Origin: Huiozyma naganishii CBS 8797 | Taxonomy: Eukaryota; Ascomycota; Saccharomycetes; Saccharomycetales; Saccharomycetaceae | DNA: 64,000 nt | Assembly: GCF_000348985.1 (NCBI RefSeq) | Contig: NC_035924.1 | Location: 930,001-994,000, forward strand | Direction of reading: 5' to 3' | Part shown: positions 54,370 to 64,000 of the stretch, in pieces | Numbering within the stretch: position 1 is the stretch's first letter | How the letters are laid out: every line of letters begins with the position of its first letter | Position numbers and translations under genes: made by a program | The notes under the pieces: generated by a model | The model's input: only the letters and a program-made list of their open reading frames with translations | Databases searched by the model: none | Told to the model about the DNA's origin: nothing

Positions 54370-56478
54370 ATGCTAATGTTGAGGAGGGGTCAACGGATCT
54401 GCAGTACTTGTAATCGATGGTACAGTGCTATTAGTGGTGGTACTAGAATTTCTACAAATGACAGACTAAGTGAGCTTGTTTCTCTAATTAGAGGCCATGC
54501 CCCCGGGAAACCTCTCGGGAACTCTGGTGAGAAAGAAATTATGGATTTTGTGGACTCTTTGGGGCCCGATTATACCTCTATCAAAATACTAAAGACTGCA
54601 TTGAAAAATTCTAGTATGTATAATGGACTTACATTGAGGAATAAAGGAATCTTTGAAAAATCAAGGGATCGGAGTTTGGCTTGGTTGATGCTTTACAAGA
54701 ATGTTGATAAGATTGAGTACAATTTTTTCAAATCACAACTCTTCAAGACTATTGCAAATGGCGATTTGTCAACACACGATAAGTTCAAAAGACTCTACGA
54801 GATTATACGATGTCAGGCTCAGGTGTTCCCCTGTTCTCGAGACTCCGCATCACTTTTTATCCCGGAACCCATTCACAAGTGGTTTTACGATTATTTACCC
54901 CCAGATGAGTTGGTGAGCCACTATTTGTTTCTAATCAGCTGTGATGTAAATCTTAGTTCATCTGAGTCGATTAATCAGCTTACTTTCAAAATGATGCAAA
55001 GTTCAGAAATAGAACGTTCTACAGCAACATTTGAAATATTTTTGAACGATCCCGCAAAGCGTCGAACGTTTGAAGATAAGTTTGTGAAACTGCATAATTT
55101 TGAGACCATGATCTTAATTGTCAACGCTGTTGTACGAAGGGACCATTGGAAACACTTGGAAGTTTACCTTTCCGCACTAGTAGAAAAAATAAAGATGAAT
55201 AGAGATTTTAACGTCAATGTAAACAGTGGGAAGTTGAGGTACTTTTTCGTAAGGTTTTTGAATGAATTACTTTTTATTGTTTTGAAAAAGGGAGATACAC
55301 CTCTAGTCGCAGCAACATTCGCGGCGGTTGTGGAAAGTATCAAGAAGGAGACTGGAGTGAGTACTATATCACTATTGAATAAACCGATTCTGCAACTTCT
55401 AAACAGATTACGCCGAGAAGATGCCCAGGATGAAATATTCTCTCTCGTGTCCGTATTAAACAGTTTGCCGTACCAGAAAAAGTCTTATAACTTGAACAAA
55501 AGATTAATAACGGAACTGGCGACATCATTAAGATCATTCAACGACCCGAAACTTACGTGCCAGTTCATGTGCTCATCTATCCAAGATCCAGATATTGCAC
55601 AGCTTTTCAATTCTTTGGGGCTTTGGGGTTGGATATGGCACAACGATGGAATCTTGTTAGATTCTAATCAACTCTCTTTTGAAGTTTCGAATTTGAAACC
55701 GTTGCTTTCACAACAGTTTAAGATAAAGACCAATGAACTCCAGCCTTATTTGAATGAAATGTACTATATTCTACTAAAAACATATTCCACCATTCTACCG
55801 CAAAGTACGTACAAGGAGTTCATCCTTGATCTCTATTCAAAATATGTGGCAGTACTAACAAAGCGCTACAAAACGTACCATTTCTATATGCATGATACAG
55901 GGGTGCTACTGTTGTTGCTCAAAAGCACGATATATGGACTTAAAGATTGGAAACTAGCATACAGTATGCTTATGGACTTTTACTCTCATGATTTTGTCGA
56001 CAAAATAAGAAATACTTCGAGGGAGTGCCCGTTTTCTCTTGTGATTTACAGTAGTTCTCAAGTGGTCCTTTCTGAAATTGTTCCCCTTCTAAGCATAATG
56101 GAAAGGAGGCAAATGCCCTTGACCTTTAAAATTTGTACCAAAATGGTGTTGGAATTTTTAAGAGAGAAAAGAGTAAAGGAGGCCGAGTATTGGTATCAAA
56201 AAATAATACATGGACAATTCGACGTTAGGCATAAACCCCTGATAGAAGCGATAAAAAGTAATGGCTGGGAATTCCCCCCAAATTTTGACAAAACTTTATT
56301 GACACAATTAGACGATGATCATGAACTTATTGGAGGAACTTTAGAAAACAGTGACCCGGTGGAAAAGAGTTTATTCTTACAAGATGGCGAGAGTAACGAT
56401 GAGAGCTATCAAACCATTTTTGAACTTCTCGCGTCATTTGAAAAACCTCTGGACATTAATGTTCAAGAGCAGGGATAA
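54370..56478 (+). CDS. ATP22: ATP6 mRNA translation activator Atp22
   Basis: A 702-residue mitochondrial protein (S. cerevisiae Atp22 684). A basic N-terminus MLMLRRGQRICSTCNRW looks like a targeting sequence. The conserved C-terminal part has CPFSLVIYSS near 555, RQMPLTFKICTKMV, and NGWEFPPNFDKTLLTQL near 640, in line with S. cerevisiae. Atp22 is a matrix-side inner-membrane protein needed to translate mitochondrial ATP6 mRNA. The frame extends upstream to a TTG; two ATGs, at 54370 and 54376, are possible starts and the first is used. Placement next to SBE2 matches YDR350C. Confidence 0.88.
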   Translation: MLMLRRGQRICSTCNRWYSAISGGTRISTNDRLSELVSLIRGHAPGKPLGNSGEKEIMDFVDSLGPDYTSIKILKTALKNSSMYNGLTLRNKGIFEKSRDRSLAWLMLYKNVDKIEYNFFKSQLFKTIANGDLSTHDKFKRLYEIIRCQAQVFPCSRDSASLFIPEPIHKWFYDYLPPDELVSHYLFLISCDVNLSSSESINQLTFKMMQSSEIERSTATFEIFLNDPAKRRTFEDKFVKLHNFETMILIVNAVVRRDHWKHLEVYLSALVEKIKMNRDFNVNVNSGKLRYFFVRFLNELLFIVLKKGDTPLVAATFAAVVESIKKETGVSTISLLNKPILQLLNRLRREDAQDEIFSLVSVLNSLPYQKKSYNLNKRLITELATSLRSFNDPKLTCQFMCSSIQDPDIAQLFNSLGLWGWIWHNDGILLDSNQLSFEVSNLKPLLSQQFKIKTNELQPYLNEMYYILLKTYSTILPQSTYKEFILDLYSKYVAVLTKRYKTYHFYMHDTGVLLLLLKSTIYGLKDWKLAYSMLMDFYSHDFVDKIRNTSRECPFSLVIYSSSQVVLSEIVPLLSIMERRQMPLTFKICTKMVLEFLREKRVKEAEYWYQKIIHGQFDVRHKPLIEAIKSNGWEFPPNFDKTLLTQLDDDHELIGGTLENSDPVEKSLFLQDGESNDESYQTIFELLASFEKPLDINVQEQG

Positions 56479-56755
56479 ACGAGCAATGATAATATTCTTC
56501 AGTAGTATTGTGTGAAAAATATGTATATAAACGGCATCTAGGAATCCGAAACTAATTTTTCGGTTAGTTACTACTTTTTCAAATTAAAGTCTTTATGATT
56601 AACTTTGAGAAAATAACCATAAACATGTAAATGTTTGATATTGAATCTCCTGCTATCGTACAACAGTACCCATTGTTCACCACTTTCTAGCAGTGATGGT
56701 CTTTTCTCACAAAATCTACTATTATAATATACAATTTTAATCGTTAAATACAAGC

Positions 56756-59700
56756 CTAAAACCATGCCATATAACTTATATCTGTTGCAGCTAGGTTTCT
56801 TGGATTTACAGCTGAGCTTATCAAATCCAATACAAACTGTGTTGTAATCGCAGGGTTTGAACTCAAGTGACCTAGTTGCGCAACCCTCTTGATAATAAGA
56901 TCGACGTTAGATTGAACCATTTGCCTCAGTTGAGGGTTTTCGACAATTGGGCGGTGTAAGTTGCTATACCACGAAATAATCTCATCCCTGATGAATAAAG
57001 TCAAGTATGTGTTCAGTTCATTTTCTGGCTCCTTCAATGCACGGGCTATCGAGAATATAACAACAGAAAATATGCCTTCTAGTCCAGAATCGCCAATTAA
57101 CTTCTGTATGTTAGGAGTCAGTCTAAATGGGACAGGCTCGTTGTTGTGGAAGATTGGTGCATCAGCGGGCAAATCGAGTTCGTTGTTTTTCAGCACGGTC
57201 TTTACCCTTTCAAATGGATACCTCGAGGGTAGCATTTCTAATGTGAATACGTCACCAGAGCTCTTGTCTATATGAATTTTGTGCGGAGTACGGTTATTGA
57301 TCATCATCATGTAGGACAAGAAGGTAAAGGTACCGTAATTTGAAGCAAATTGATTACGGAATAGCCAGAAATCTTCAAACTCGCGGTAGATGCCACTGAA
57401 ATAGTTCTTGAGGATTGTCGAAGGGGCATACAACGACTGTATTGAACTAAAGATTTCTATCTTAACAAGCGTATTGTCCGGGGTCGGCAACGATTTATCG
57501 TGAGCCGTATTCAGTTCCTTGGATATAAAGTCTTGTATGTCATCTTGGCTCACACCTGCCTTGGCGCAGTATTCATCATATATTTGATGTAAGGTGGTGA
57601 ACGAAGCGCTGTCATTCATTATCCTTGTTTGAGGTGATAATGGTACAGCAACTGGTAATGTGAACTGCACATCACGACGTCTTGTTTGGACGCTCTTGGC
57701 TAACAGCTTGTTCAACAGTCTGTAGAGTTGGAACATCCTTTCCTCCCTTCTGGAATGTCTTGCTGCAGGTGATTGAACTGCAAAAGAATGCAAACTACCA
57801 TCGTGACCCCGCAAGTTTAATCTTCTATACGAGGAATGGGTTCCGCGCACAAAATTAACGGCAGGTAAAAATCTGGCAATCTTAATGAAATGTGCATTGT
57901 TGTCGTGATTCATCAAATACTGACCCGGTATCTCTATATCTTCAAACTTTTGATGGTGAAAGTTGCTCAAATTTGGACAAACTCTCTCCAGATATTCAAT
58001 TTGAGGAGCCCTGTTCAGTTTGTTTTCTAACCTTCTACGCCAATAGCTCAGTCTCTTCAAGTACGTCTCAAAGTTCGGTTTGCTCTCAATGAAATCCGCG
58101 TTAAACTTGGGTTTCACATGCGGATCTAATAACGTTTCTGACAATCTAATCAAGTTCGTCTCTGTATTTTGAGGTAGGGCAGAGTTTTCTCTTGGTAACG
58201 GTAGACGGTTGTAATTGAAGGTACCATCAAGCAGTAAAACATTGATCAGCCTAAAAAGATCCTCGTCCGTTGTTGTTTTGAAACGTTCGTTAATCTGAGC
58301 CACTAATGACTCCAATGAAAGAGCTAACAGTGGGTATGCAGTTTTTAGAATATTACTCAATTCTTGTAGGTGTTCCCATGGTTGCCGCAAGCCCTCTGGC
58401 TGGCTTGCAGCAGTACTTTCCTTTTTATCTGCCAGGACCGCCATTGTTCTTCTTTGTATAACCGCAAAGTCTTCTCTGGTAGTCCGAAGCTGGAAATGCA
58501 ATGCTTGAGGATAACTTTTTGCTATACGGATCAAGATTTGGCGAACCATGTTGGCCTCCTTGTGTGAAAGTGAGGTCAGCAACTGCGGAATAAAGGTTAT
58601 CCAATACCATACAGGAACCTCCCCGCGGAAAGACTCGAAAGCCTTGGTCAAGGAGCCTGCGTCGTCATCCATACTTATCAGCCACAAAATTCGGCATAGC
58701 AAGCTTCTTGTCTTCGGGTTTTTATACAGACCCGCTGCTTGTAAGTAACAGCTAATTGCATTGCTGGCATAGCTGATGTTATTAGGTTCTTCGACTAAAC
58801 GACGATCATTGAAATAACCCCATTGTGCCCAAGCTTTCGCGAGGTTCAGGTCTATCTGAACAGCAGTGGCAAACGCCTGATTCGCCTCATCGTATGCCTT
58901 CAGTTTAGATAAGAACATACCCTTTAGGGTGAAAAATTCGGCTTTCTGACCTGTGTTAAAGTAGACCAAATTGGTATTACTAATAACGTCCAAGCCGGTC
59001 GTCAACTCATTCATATTCTGGTAATGACACTTGGCCTGTTCACGTAGTTTCAAAAATGCCTCTTGAATTTCGATGTTTGGAAGCGTGTAGATACGGGCTA
59101 ACTGGCTGATGCAAACATCAGGCATATCATGTTCTCTTGCCACATGCGCAAATCTATTTATAATCCAGGCCAGCTCATGATAGCCTCTGTAAGCATGGGT
59201 GTTAATGGCATTATTGCTATTATTTTGTTGAAGTGTAGGGACCAAGGGAAGGTAAGCGTTATTGATCACTTGAAAAGTATGTTGCCTCCAAGTAACCAAG
59301 TCGTTCCACAAATCAATATCATCCCAAATATTCGGAAGTCTGTCTCTCCAGGCCAAAAAAACACGTTTCACTTCTTGTGCTTTCGAGTCTATATTTTGCG
59401 CGGTGGTAGTGTGAAGGTTAGTATACACATGTGTAGCTTCAAGGAACTCCAAGTATTGTTGGAAACCATGTAGCAGCCATTTATGAGCTGGCGTGTATCT
59501 CTGTGGTAGCGATATCCATTTGTGTAGACTTAGCTGAATCCCTTCGTCACATAGCCTTCTCACATCTTGATCTCCCTTGCCGGTATCGGCAAAATTTTGA
59601 AGGGCAAGGAATGTCTCAAACATTTGTCTTCTTGGAGTGGGCACATCCATTAAACTTTTAACAGATTGCTCAAGTGCTTCTCTGTCTGAATGCCAATCGG

Positions 59701-62700
59701 CCACTCTCCATCCACACTCCAGCAACAAATCTGTAAATCCTTCATGTTTGGCTAGTTCGGTCAAGATATCCCATTGCTGTAGCTTCTCGGCACAAAGAAT
59801 CCAGTTATCTTCCCAAAGTGCATATTCTGATTCAGAATACGGTAAGGCACCACTACGCGCTTTTACCTGGGCAATTTCATATAATTGCTGAGCTTTATCC
59901 CATAATCCAACTTGTTCATAAGATAAACCAATGTTCGTTTCATTGTATTTGGCTCTTCTCCTCCATAACCCATAAAATATATCATCTTCTTGTAAGTTCC
60001 GGTATAGTTCCAACAACGCCTCCTCGTTCGCTTCTATGATTTTCACATTATCGATACTGTTGCTATCTTGAATTGATTCAAGAAGTTTAATAGCCTGGTA
60101 CCACGAGTTATATGAAATCGCCAAGTACTTCACTAAATGGGGTGGAATTTCTAAGTTATCAATTTTGCTAATCGAGTTCAGCAGCATGGTTATAACATTT
60201 CTCTTCGGATTCAGTTGACGTGAGTGGTACGGCTTTGAAAGTAAAGTTATTAAAGATCTCACAAATCCATATTTTTCATTTCTTGGGATGCATCTGTACA
60301 CTTGAGAGAATAAATCAGACCAAGCATTTTCGATTGCTCTGGAATCCTGATAAAACAGTTCTACCAAAGGATCTAAAATATCACTTGCTCTAATATCACA
60401 CAAGGTTTCCATTGAATGTTGGTGATTAATGATATATTCTTTAAGTTCATCAGCATTTTCATCGACAGTCAATTCAACATTCAGAGGTAGATTGCTTTGC
60501 AAAAGTTCTGGAGGAGAGAAATCGTACAGATTTTTAGGACTTAGCACATAGGCTTTATCAAACGTTCCGTAAAGAAGTTGAGTAGCCTGGTTTAGCCATG
60601 GATAGTCGGACACAAATTCCCAGTTTTGGTCGCGGATTACGTAGTATAATCTCTCTTTAATATCCTTTTCCAAGCTTCCTTGCAAAATTGTCATAAACCT
60701 TTTTCTGATGTCAATATTTTGTGTCCGTGTCCCTGATAAAAATGGTTGTTCCATCCTGACTGTTATTTCAGTGTTGTTATATTGTTTCTCTTCAAAAAGT
60801 TCTAAAACAATTTCATAGAAAAGTTTTGACAGAGATGGTTCTCCACGTACCTCAAATGCTAGCATTTTTGTTAAGATAGCTGATTTCTCCTTTATTGTCG
60901 GGAATATATCCGTATTGAAAGCCCATGATCTAGCAATGCTGACAATCTTTCGTAAAAATATCTGATCCATAGAACGATCAATTAGAAGCGCAATTGTAGA
61001 TAAAAATGGTCTGCGTGAATCTCCTAATAACGATACTTTTGCTGACAGCAAGCACAGTAGTTTTTCTAACAGTTTTGTTGTTATTTTTGCTTCTTCCATT
61101 GTCACAGCGTCCTTTGGCTGAGAAGTACTCAAATGATCCTTGCATAATTTATTAAATGTTTTCATTATTGGATTAAGTAAAGAGTCAACTGCGTCTGAAA
61201 AGTTGACAAACAAGGTCCATACTAAGGTAACACCTGCTGTCACAGAAGCCGTCCCCTGTAGGTCTTGGTTAACAGTCGATACTAGATTATTAATAAAATG
61301 TTTCGAAGGCGTATCGTTGTCTGTGACTTGAGTAAAGTCCCCCTGTATCCTTATTGCTTTCAGAATTATGTTCAAAATCTTGACCAGAGCTTCCTGAATA
61401 TCGTGGTGGTTTATTTTAATCAGTTTCTCCAATAGAGATTCAGTTGTCAACAGATTTTCCACCATCCATTTGGTTGATTTATTGTTCAAGAAGATGTAAA
61501 GAATGTCCAATGTATTAATACAGCAATAAACAGCATTCTCTGAATCAACATCAGTATCGCTGAAAAACTTTTCAAAGTACGAGAGTTGGATATTCACATC
61601 GGACCAATGTTTCGAAGAAAGAAGATTCGAAAGTATGTTCAGCGCTTTCAGTCCTAGGTCGTCATCACTAGCCTTGTGATCAATAGAACAGACATATCTG
61701 ATTAAAAAGGACACACAGATTTCTCTCAGCTGGGTGGGAACAGTGTAATCCTTTACGGTGCTGAAATTGTTGCTACCTTCTTCTGTATCAGCAAAATTTT
61801 CAGCCATCTCTATATCTCCATCGGGGTCGGTTTTCACGCTGGGTCTTGATTCAAAAGCTTTGTCCTCCCATGTAGCTATCATTGAGGCAAGGTCAATCGC
61901 TAGGCTCTGGATTTCTGGATTCGAGTTTGGTGCAAAGGTCATTCTGTTCATGTGGTTTATAACGTTTGAGATAAACAAGTGCCGTGTGTCGTAAAAGAGC
62001 TCCGTATGACTTACCAAAAACTGATAAAGAGTGTTGTTTCTGTTATACTTGTTTTCAAACATAACCCGCTTGACCCAGTTAACCCACTCGTAGGGGGTCC
62101 CAGATACTTTCATTCTCTTATCAATAACTGGAGCTAGTGTATCTAACGATTGCTTGACTAAGTACCTGCTTTCTGTCTGTGGGTGTCTCAACAAAGCCAC
62201 AAATACTTGTGTGACAATATTCAAGGGAAAGTCATACTTGGCAATGAACAGGGCAGTTGTTAGGTAGGCAGACTGTTTGACCAGTGTATCTTCTAATTTT
62301 ATAAAGTTCCAGTTGAACTTGATGATGTCTTTTCTTATATCAGTAATCAATTCGGGAGCCCACTTGACAAAGACGGCGGATATTTGAAGTAACTCAAACC
62401 TGTAGAAATCAAATTTTCCAGAAACATTCGATAAAAGTTCTGCATTGGAAGATTTCCATATCTTTGTGTGAATAATTTTCAGCCATTCCGGAATTCCATG
62501 CTCCTGTGTAAGATGTTTCAAGCTCTTGTACTCCGTCCCCTGGTATATCAATACTGGTTTGATTAGATATTTCAAAATGAAAAAGCGGGCATGCATGGAG
62601 CTATTGTCAAGCATGAAATTCAAAGATAACTCCAAGAAATTATTCAATTTAGCGGTATCTGACGATGCTGTGTAGTTTTCCCAGATGAAAAGATGAACAG

Positions 62701-64000
62701 ATGGCAGAATTTTAATATCGTTCAAAATCAAAAAGTCAATAAACTGAAGTAGAAGTTGTGTTTGCTCGTCTGCATCGAATGAGATATGCTTCAAGTAGAG
62801 AACTTGGTATTTTTCAATAGTTTGTGCCAGCTGCAATTTGTCGATGCAGAACGCGTTTGATTTAACAGTTTGGGTAGTTATTTTCAGCATATCACCTAAT
62901 TTGAAGATCATATCTATTTGCCCTTTCAACCATGCACCGCCTCTAATTTCAGCAATGGTGTCAAAGATATCAACCATGTTGGCAAAAAAGCTCACAACTC
63001 TCACCTGGTTTGATGGAATATTAGAAATATAATAGTTGTAGAAATTCCCCAGCTCTTTCTCAAAATCGTCAGCTAGATCCTTTGCTTCAGGGAGCTTGAT
63101 AATGTTACAAGTAAACAGAACCAACTGACGTAAGGCCATATTTTTCTTGAAGTAGTCAGTCACAGAGGTGTGAAACCTGTTCAGATATTTAGCGAGCGGG
63201 ACACGAAAGGGAGAATCTAGCTGGATCCTGAGCTTTCTCTCCAATAGCATTATTTTTAATAATAGATCATTCAAAAACATATCAGCTCTGGGCGGTAGCA
63301 AATGGAAGATATTGATGATGCTGGTAATGATCTCGGTCGGCAGTTGTTTATTGATATCTTTACCGAACAAACTGTCCATCACCTCAATTCTGCACCACGC
63401 GTTCAAATGATCTAGTAGTTTCTTCCCTATTTCTACTTTAAAGTACGCAATCAGTAGTTCTAACAGTTTTGAAAGGGCGTAGAGTCCTGATACAGTGAGC
63501 TTTTGGTGGTCTGATAAATCCATGAGCATTGGTTTTAGACCATTTTGGAGTAGTTCCTTTGGCAGTTTAGAATTTTCCTCCAAAGCACCCTTTAGTGCTT
63601 CGTATGTGGTATCTATTATTTCACGAGAGTTTTTGAGCATCGTTTTGAAAAAAACTGCTAGAATTCTAATTCTAATGTTGCCTTGTTGAGCAGTTGCAAA
63701 TTCCTCGTTTTTAAGGGCTAATGCCAAAAGGCGGATACACGATATCCGTAATTGTACCAACTGGTCCGATGTCTTGTACTCAACAACCCTTTGTGTCGTC
63801 GATAACGATTCGTCGTCTGCATCAGCTAGAACAATTACTTCTTGCAACAATCTGAATAACTCTTCATTGAAGGTCAAAAAAGAGTCTGGTAATCCCAAGC
63901 AGTATGTGATTGCATCCACATTTCCGATTTGCATTGTAAATGGCAACGCTCTTAATGGTTTCGCAAATATTGGTGACAATAGAAAGCTCTTTGACTTCTC
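56756..64000 (-). CDS. TRA1: SAGA and NuA4 subunit Tra1, C-terminal part (runs off the window)
   Basis: At least 2414 residues of Tra1 are present; the frame stays open to the right end, so the N-terminal third (S. cerevisiae is 3744 residues) lies outside. The sequence is HEAT-rich helices, then a FAT domain and a kinase-like domain with NNRTPHKIHIDKSSGDVFTL near the C-terminus. The FATC tail ends DISYMAWF. As in all Tra1/TRRAP proteins, the catalytic residues of a kinase are missing, so it is a pseudokinase. Tra1 receives transcription activators for the SAGA and NuA4 acetyltransferases. It is YHR099W in S. cerevisiae, placed beside a YDR gene here. Its NuA4 partner EAF1 is encoded at 36-39 kb. 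Confidence 0.97.
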   Translation of the reverse strand, partial: EKSKSFLLSPIFAKPLRALPFTMQIGNVDAITYCLGLPDSFLTFNEELFRLLQEVIVLADADDESLSTTQRVVEYKTSDQLVQLRISCIRLLALALKNEEFATAQQGNIRIRILAVFFKTMLKNSREIIDTTYEALKGALEENSKLPKELLQNGLKPMLMDLSDHQKLTVSGLYALSKLLELLIAYFKVEIGKKLLDHLNAWCRIEVMDSLFGKDINKQLPTEIITSIINIFHLLPPRADMFLNDLLLKIMLLERKLRIQLDSPFRVPLAKYLNRFHTSVTDYFKKNMALRQLVLFTCNIIKLPEAKDLADDFEKELGNFYNYYISNIPSNQVRVVSFFANMVDIFDTIAEIRGGAWLKGQIDMIFKLGDMLKITTQTVKSNAFCIDKLQLAQTIEKYQVLYLKHISFDADEQTQLLLQFIDFLILNDIKILPSVHLFIWENYTASSDTAKLNNFLELSLNFMLDNSSMHARFFILKYLIKPVLIYQGTEYKSLKHLTQEHGIPEWLKIIHTKIWKSSNAELLSNVSGKFDFYRFELLQISAVFVKWAPELITDIRKDIIKFNWNFIKLEDTLVKQSAYLTTALFIAKYDFPLNIVTQVFVALLRHPQTESRYLVKQSLDTLAPVIDKRMKVSGTPYEWVNWVKRVMFENKYNRNNTLYQFLVSHTELFYDTRHLFISNVINHMNRMTFAPNSNPEIQSLAIDLASMIATWEDKAFESRPSVKTDPDGDIEMAENFADTEEGSNNFSTVKDYTVPTQLREICVSFLIRYVCSIDHKASDDDLGLKALNILSNLLSSKHWSDVNIQLSYFEKFFSDTDVDSENAVYCCINTLDILYIFLNNKSTKWMVENLLTTESLLEKLIKINHHDIQEALVKILNIILKAIRIQGDFTQVTDNDTPSKHFINNLVSTVNQDLQGTASVTAGVTLVWTLFVNFSDAVDSLLNPIMKTFNKLCKDHLSTSQPKDAVTMEEAKITTKLLEKLLCLLSAKVSLLGDSRRPFLSTIALLIDRSMDQIFLRKIVSIARSWAFNTDIFPTIKEKSAILTKMLAFEVRGEPSLSKLFYEIVLELFEEKQYNNTEITVRMEQPFLSGTRTQNIDIRKRFMTILQGSLEKDIKERLYYVIRDQNWEFVSDYPWLNQATQLLYGTFDKAYVLSPKNLYDFSPPELLQSNLPLNVELTVDENADELKEYIINHQHSMETLCDIRASDILDPLVELFYQDSRAIENAWSDLFSQVYRCIPRNEKYGFVRSLITLLSKPYHSRQLNPKRNVITMLLNSISKIDNLEIPPHLVKYLAISYNSWYQAIKLLESIQDSNSIDNVKIIEANEEALLELYRNLQEDDIFYGLWRRRAKYNETNIGLSYEQVGLWDKAQQLYEIAQVKARSGALPYSESEYALWEDNWILCAEKLQQWDILTELAKHEGFTDLLLECGWRVADWHSDREALEQSVKSLMDVPTPRRQMFETFLALQNFADTGKGDQDVRRLCDEGIQLSLHKWISLPQRYTPAHKWLLHGFQQYLEFLEATHVYTNLHTTTAQNIDSKAQEVKRVFLAWRDRLPNIWDDIDLWNDLVTWRQHTFQVINNAYLPLVPTLQQNNSNNAINTHAYRGYHELAWIINRFAHVAREHDMPDVCISQLARIYTLPNIEIQEAFLKLREQAKCHYQNMNELTTGLDVISNTNLVYFNTGQKAEFFTLKGMFLSKLKAYDEANQAFATAVQIDLNLAKAWAQWGYFNDRRLVEEPNNISYASNAISCYLQAAGLYKNPKTRSLLCRILWLISMDDDAGSLTKAFESFRGEVPVWYWITFIPQLLTSLSHKEANMVRQILIRIAKSYPQALHFQLRTTREDFAVIQRRTMAVLADKKESTAASQPEGLRQPWEHLQELSNILKTAYPLLALSLESLVAQINERFKTTTDEDLFRLINVLLLDGTFNYNRLPLPRENSALPQNTETNLIRLSETLLDPHVKPKFNADFIESKPNFETYLKRLSYWRRRLENKLNRAPQIEYLERVCPNLSNFHHQKFEDIEIPGQYLMNHDNNAHFIKIARFLPAVNFVRGTHSSYRRLNLRGHDGSLHSFAVQSPAARHSRREERMFQLYRLLNKLLAKSVQTRRRDVQFTLPVAVPLSPQTRIMNDSASFTTLHQIYDEYCAKAGVSQDDIQDFISKELNTAHDKSLPTPDNTLVKIEIFSSIQSLYAPSTILKNYFSGIYREFEDFWLFRNQFASNYGTFTFLSYMMMINNRTPHKIHIDKSSGDVFTLEMLPSRYPFERVKTVLKNNELDLPADAPIFHNNEPVPFRLTPNIQKLIGDSGLEGIFSVVIFSIARALKEPENELNTYLTLFIRDEIISWYSNLHRPIVENPQLRQMVQSNVDLIIKRVAQLGHLSSNPAITTQFVLDLISSAVNPRNLAATDISYMAWF

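Overview
The window is nuclear DNA of a budding yeast in the Saccharomycetaceae. It is densely packed with 37 protein genes, mostly intron-less, and almost every product matches a Saccharomyces cerevisiae protein in length and motifs. From left to right: PET18, MAK31, ARO10, SDH6, RGA2, LSM6, ATP17, ARH1, PHO92, FRQ1, CTS2, a YCII-domain gene, DXO1, XRS2, YPR1, KEI1, RIO1, ESF1, CDC40, RPT5, SEM1, ESC2, YHR112C, TFC6, UBA4, BCP1, VID21/EAF1, GGA, CNL1, SPC110, TRP4, an unrecognised membrane protein gene, TRR1, YPQ2, SBE2, ATP22 and the C-terminal two thirds of TRA1, which runs off the right end.

The backbone follows the right arm of S. cerevisiae chromosome IV (YDR380W down to YDR350C). Single genes from the sister whole-genome-duplication tracks are interleaved: RIO1 and RPT5 (YOR119C, YOR117W), YHR112C and UBA4 (YHR112C, YHR111W), and TRA1 (YHR099W). 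Several YDR genes (BCS1, VPS74, WIP1) and many YHR genes (CDC12, KIC1, BIG1, GEP4, ERP5) are absent from their expected places. This pattern fits a post-duplication yeast that lost duplicates independently of S. cerevisiae. Base composition is moderate and patchy: GC-rich around 26-34 kb, AT-rich over TRA1. A Kazachstania (Huiozyma) naganishii-like species fits best, but that is an inference from memory of genome compositions and was not searched. The left end (PET18-MAK31) is chromosome III-type synteny joined to ARO10, so a rearrangement breakpoint lies near 1.86-2.05 kb.

Gene functions are housekeeping: aromatic amino-acid catabolism and synthesis (ARO10, TRP4), mitochondria (SDH6, ATP17, ARH1, ATP22), RNA (LSM6, PHO92, DXO1, CDC40), ribosome biogenesis (RIO1, ESF1, BCP1), proteasome (RPT5, SEM1), chromatin and DNA repair (VID21, TRA1, XRS2, ESC2), Golgi and secretion (KEI1, FRQ1, GGA, SBE2), redox (TRR1, YPR1) and tRNA thiolation (UBA4). 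Neighbouring VID21 and TRA1 both encode NuA4 subunits.

Main points for a second look: (1) TRP4 contains three separate +1 insertions that cancel in frame but scramble the PRPP-binding core; (2) a ten-member CCG-N7 (Aro80-type) array lies upstream of ARO10; (3) ten TTAGGG/CCCTAA (Tbf1-type) sites sit within 149 bp between SBE2 and ATP22; (4) KEI1 has a 121-nt intron with a ten-codon first exon; (5) two genes have no counterpart at these loci in S. cerevisiae. No tRNA, rRNA, transposon, CRISPR array or virus-derived sequence was seen.
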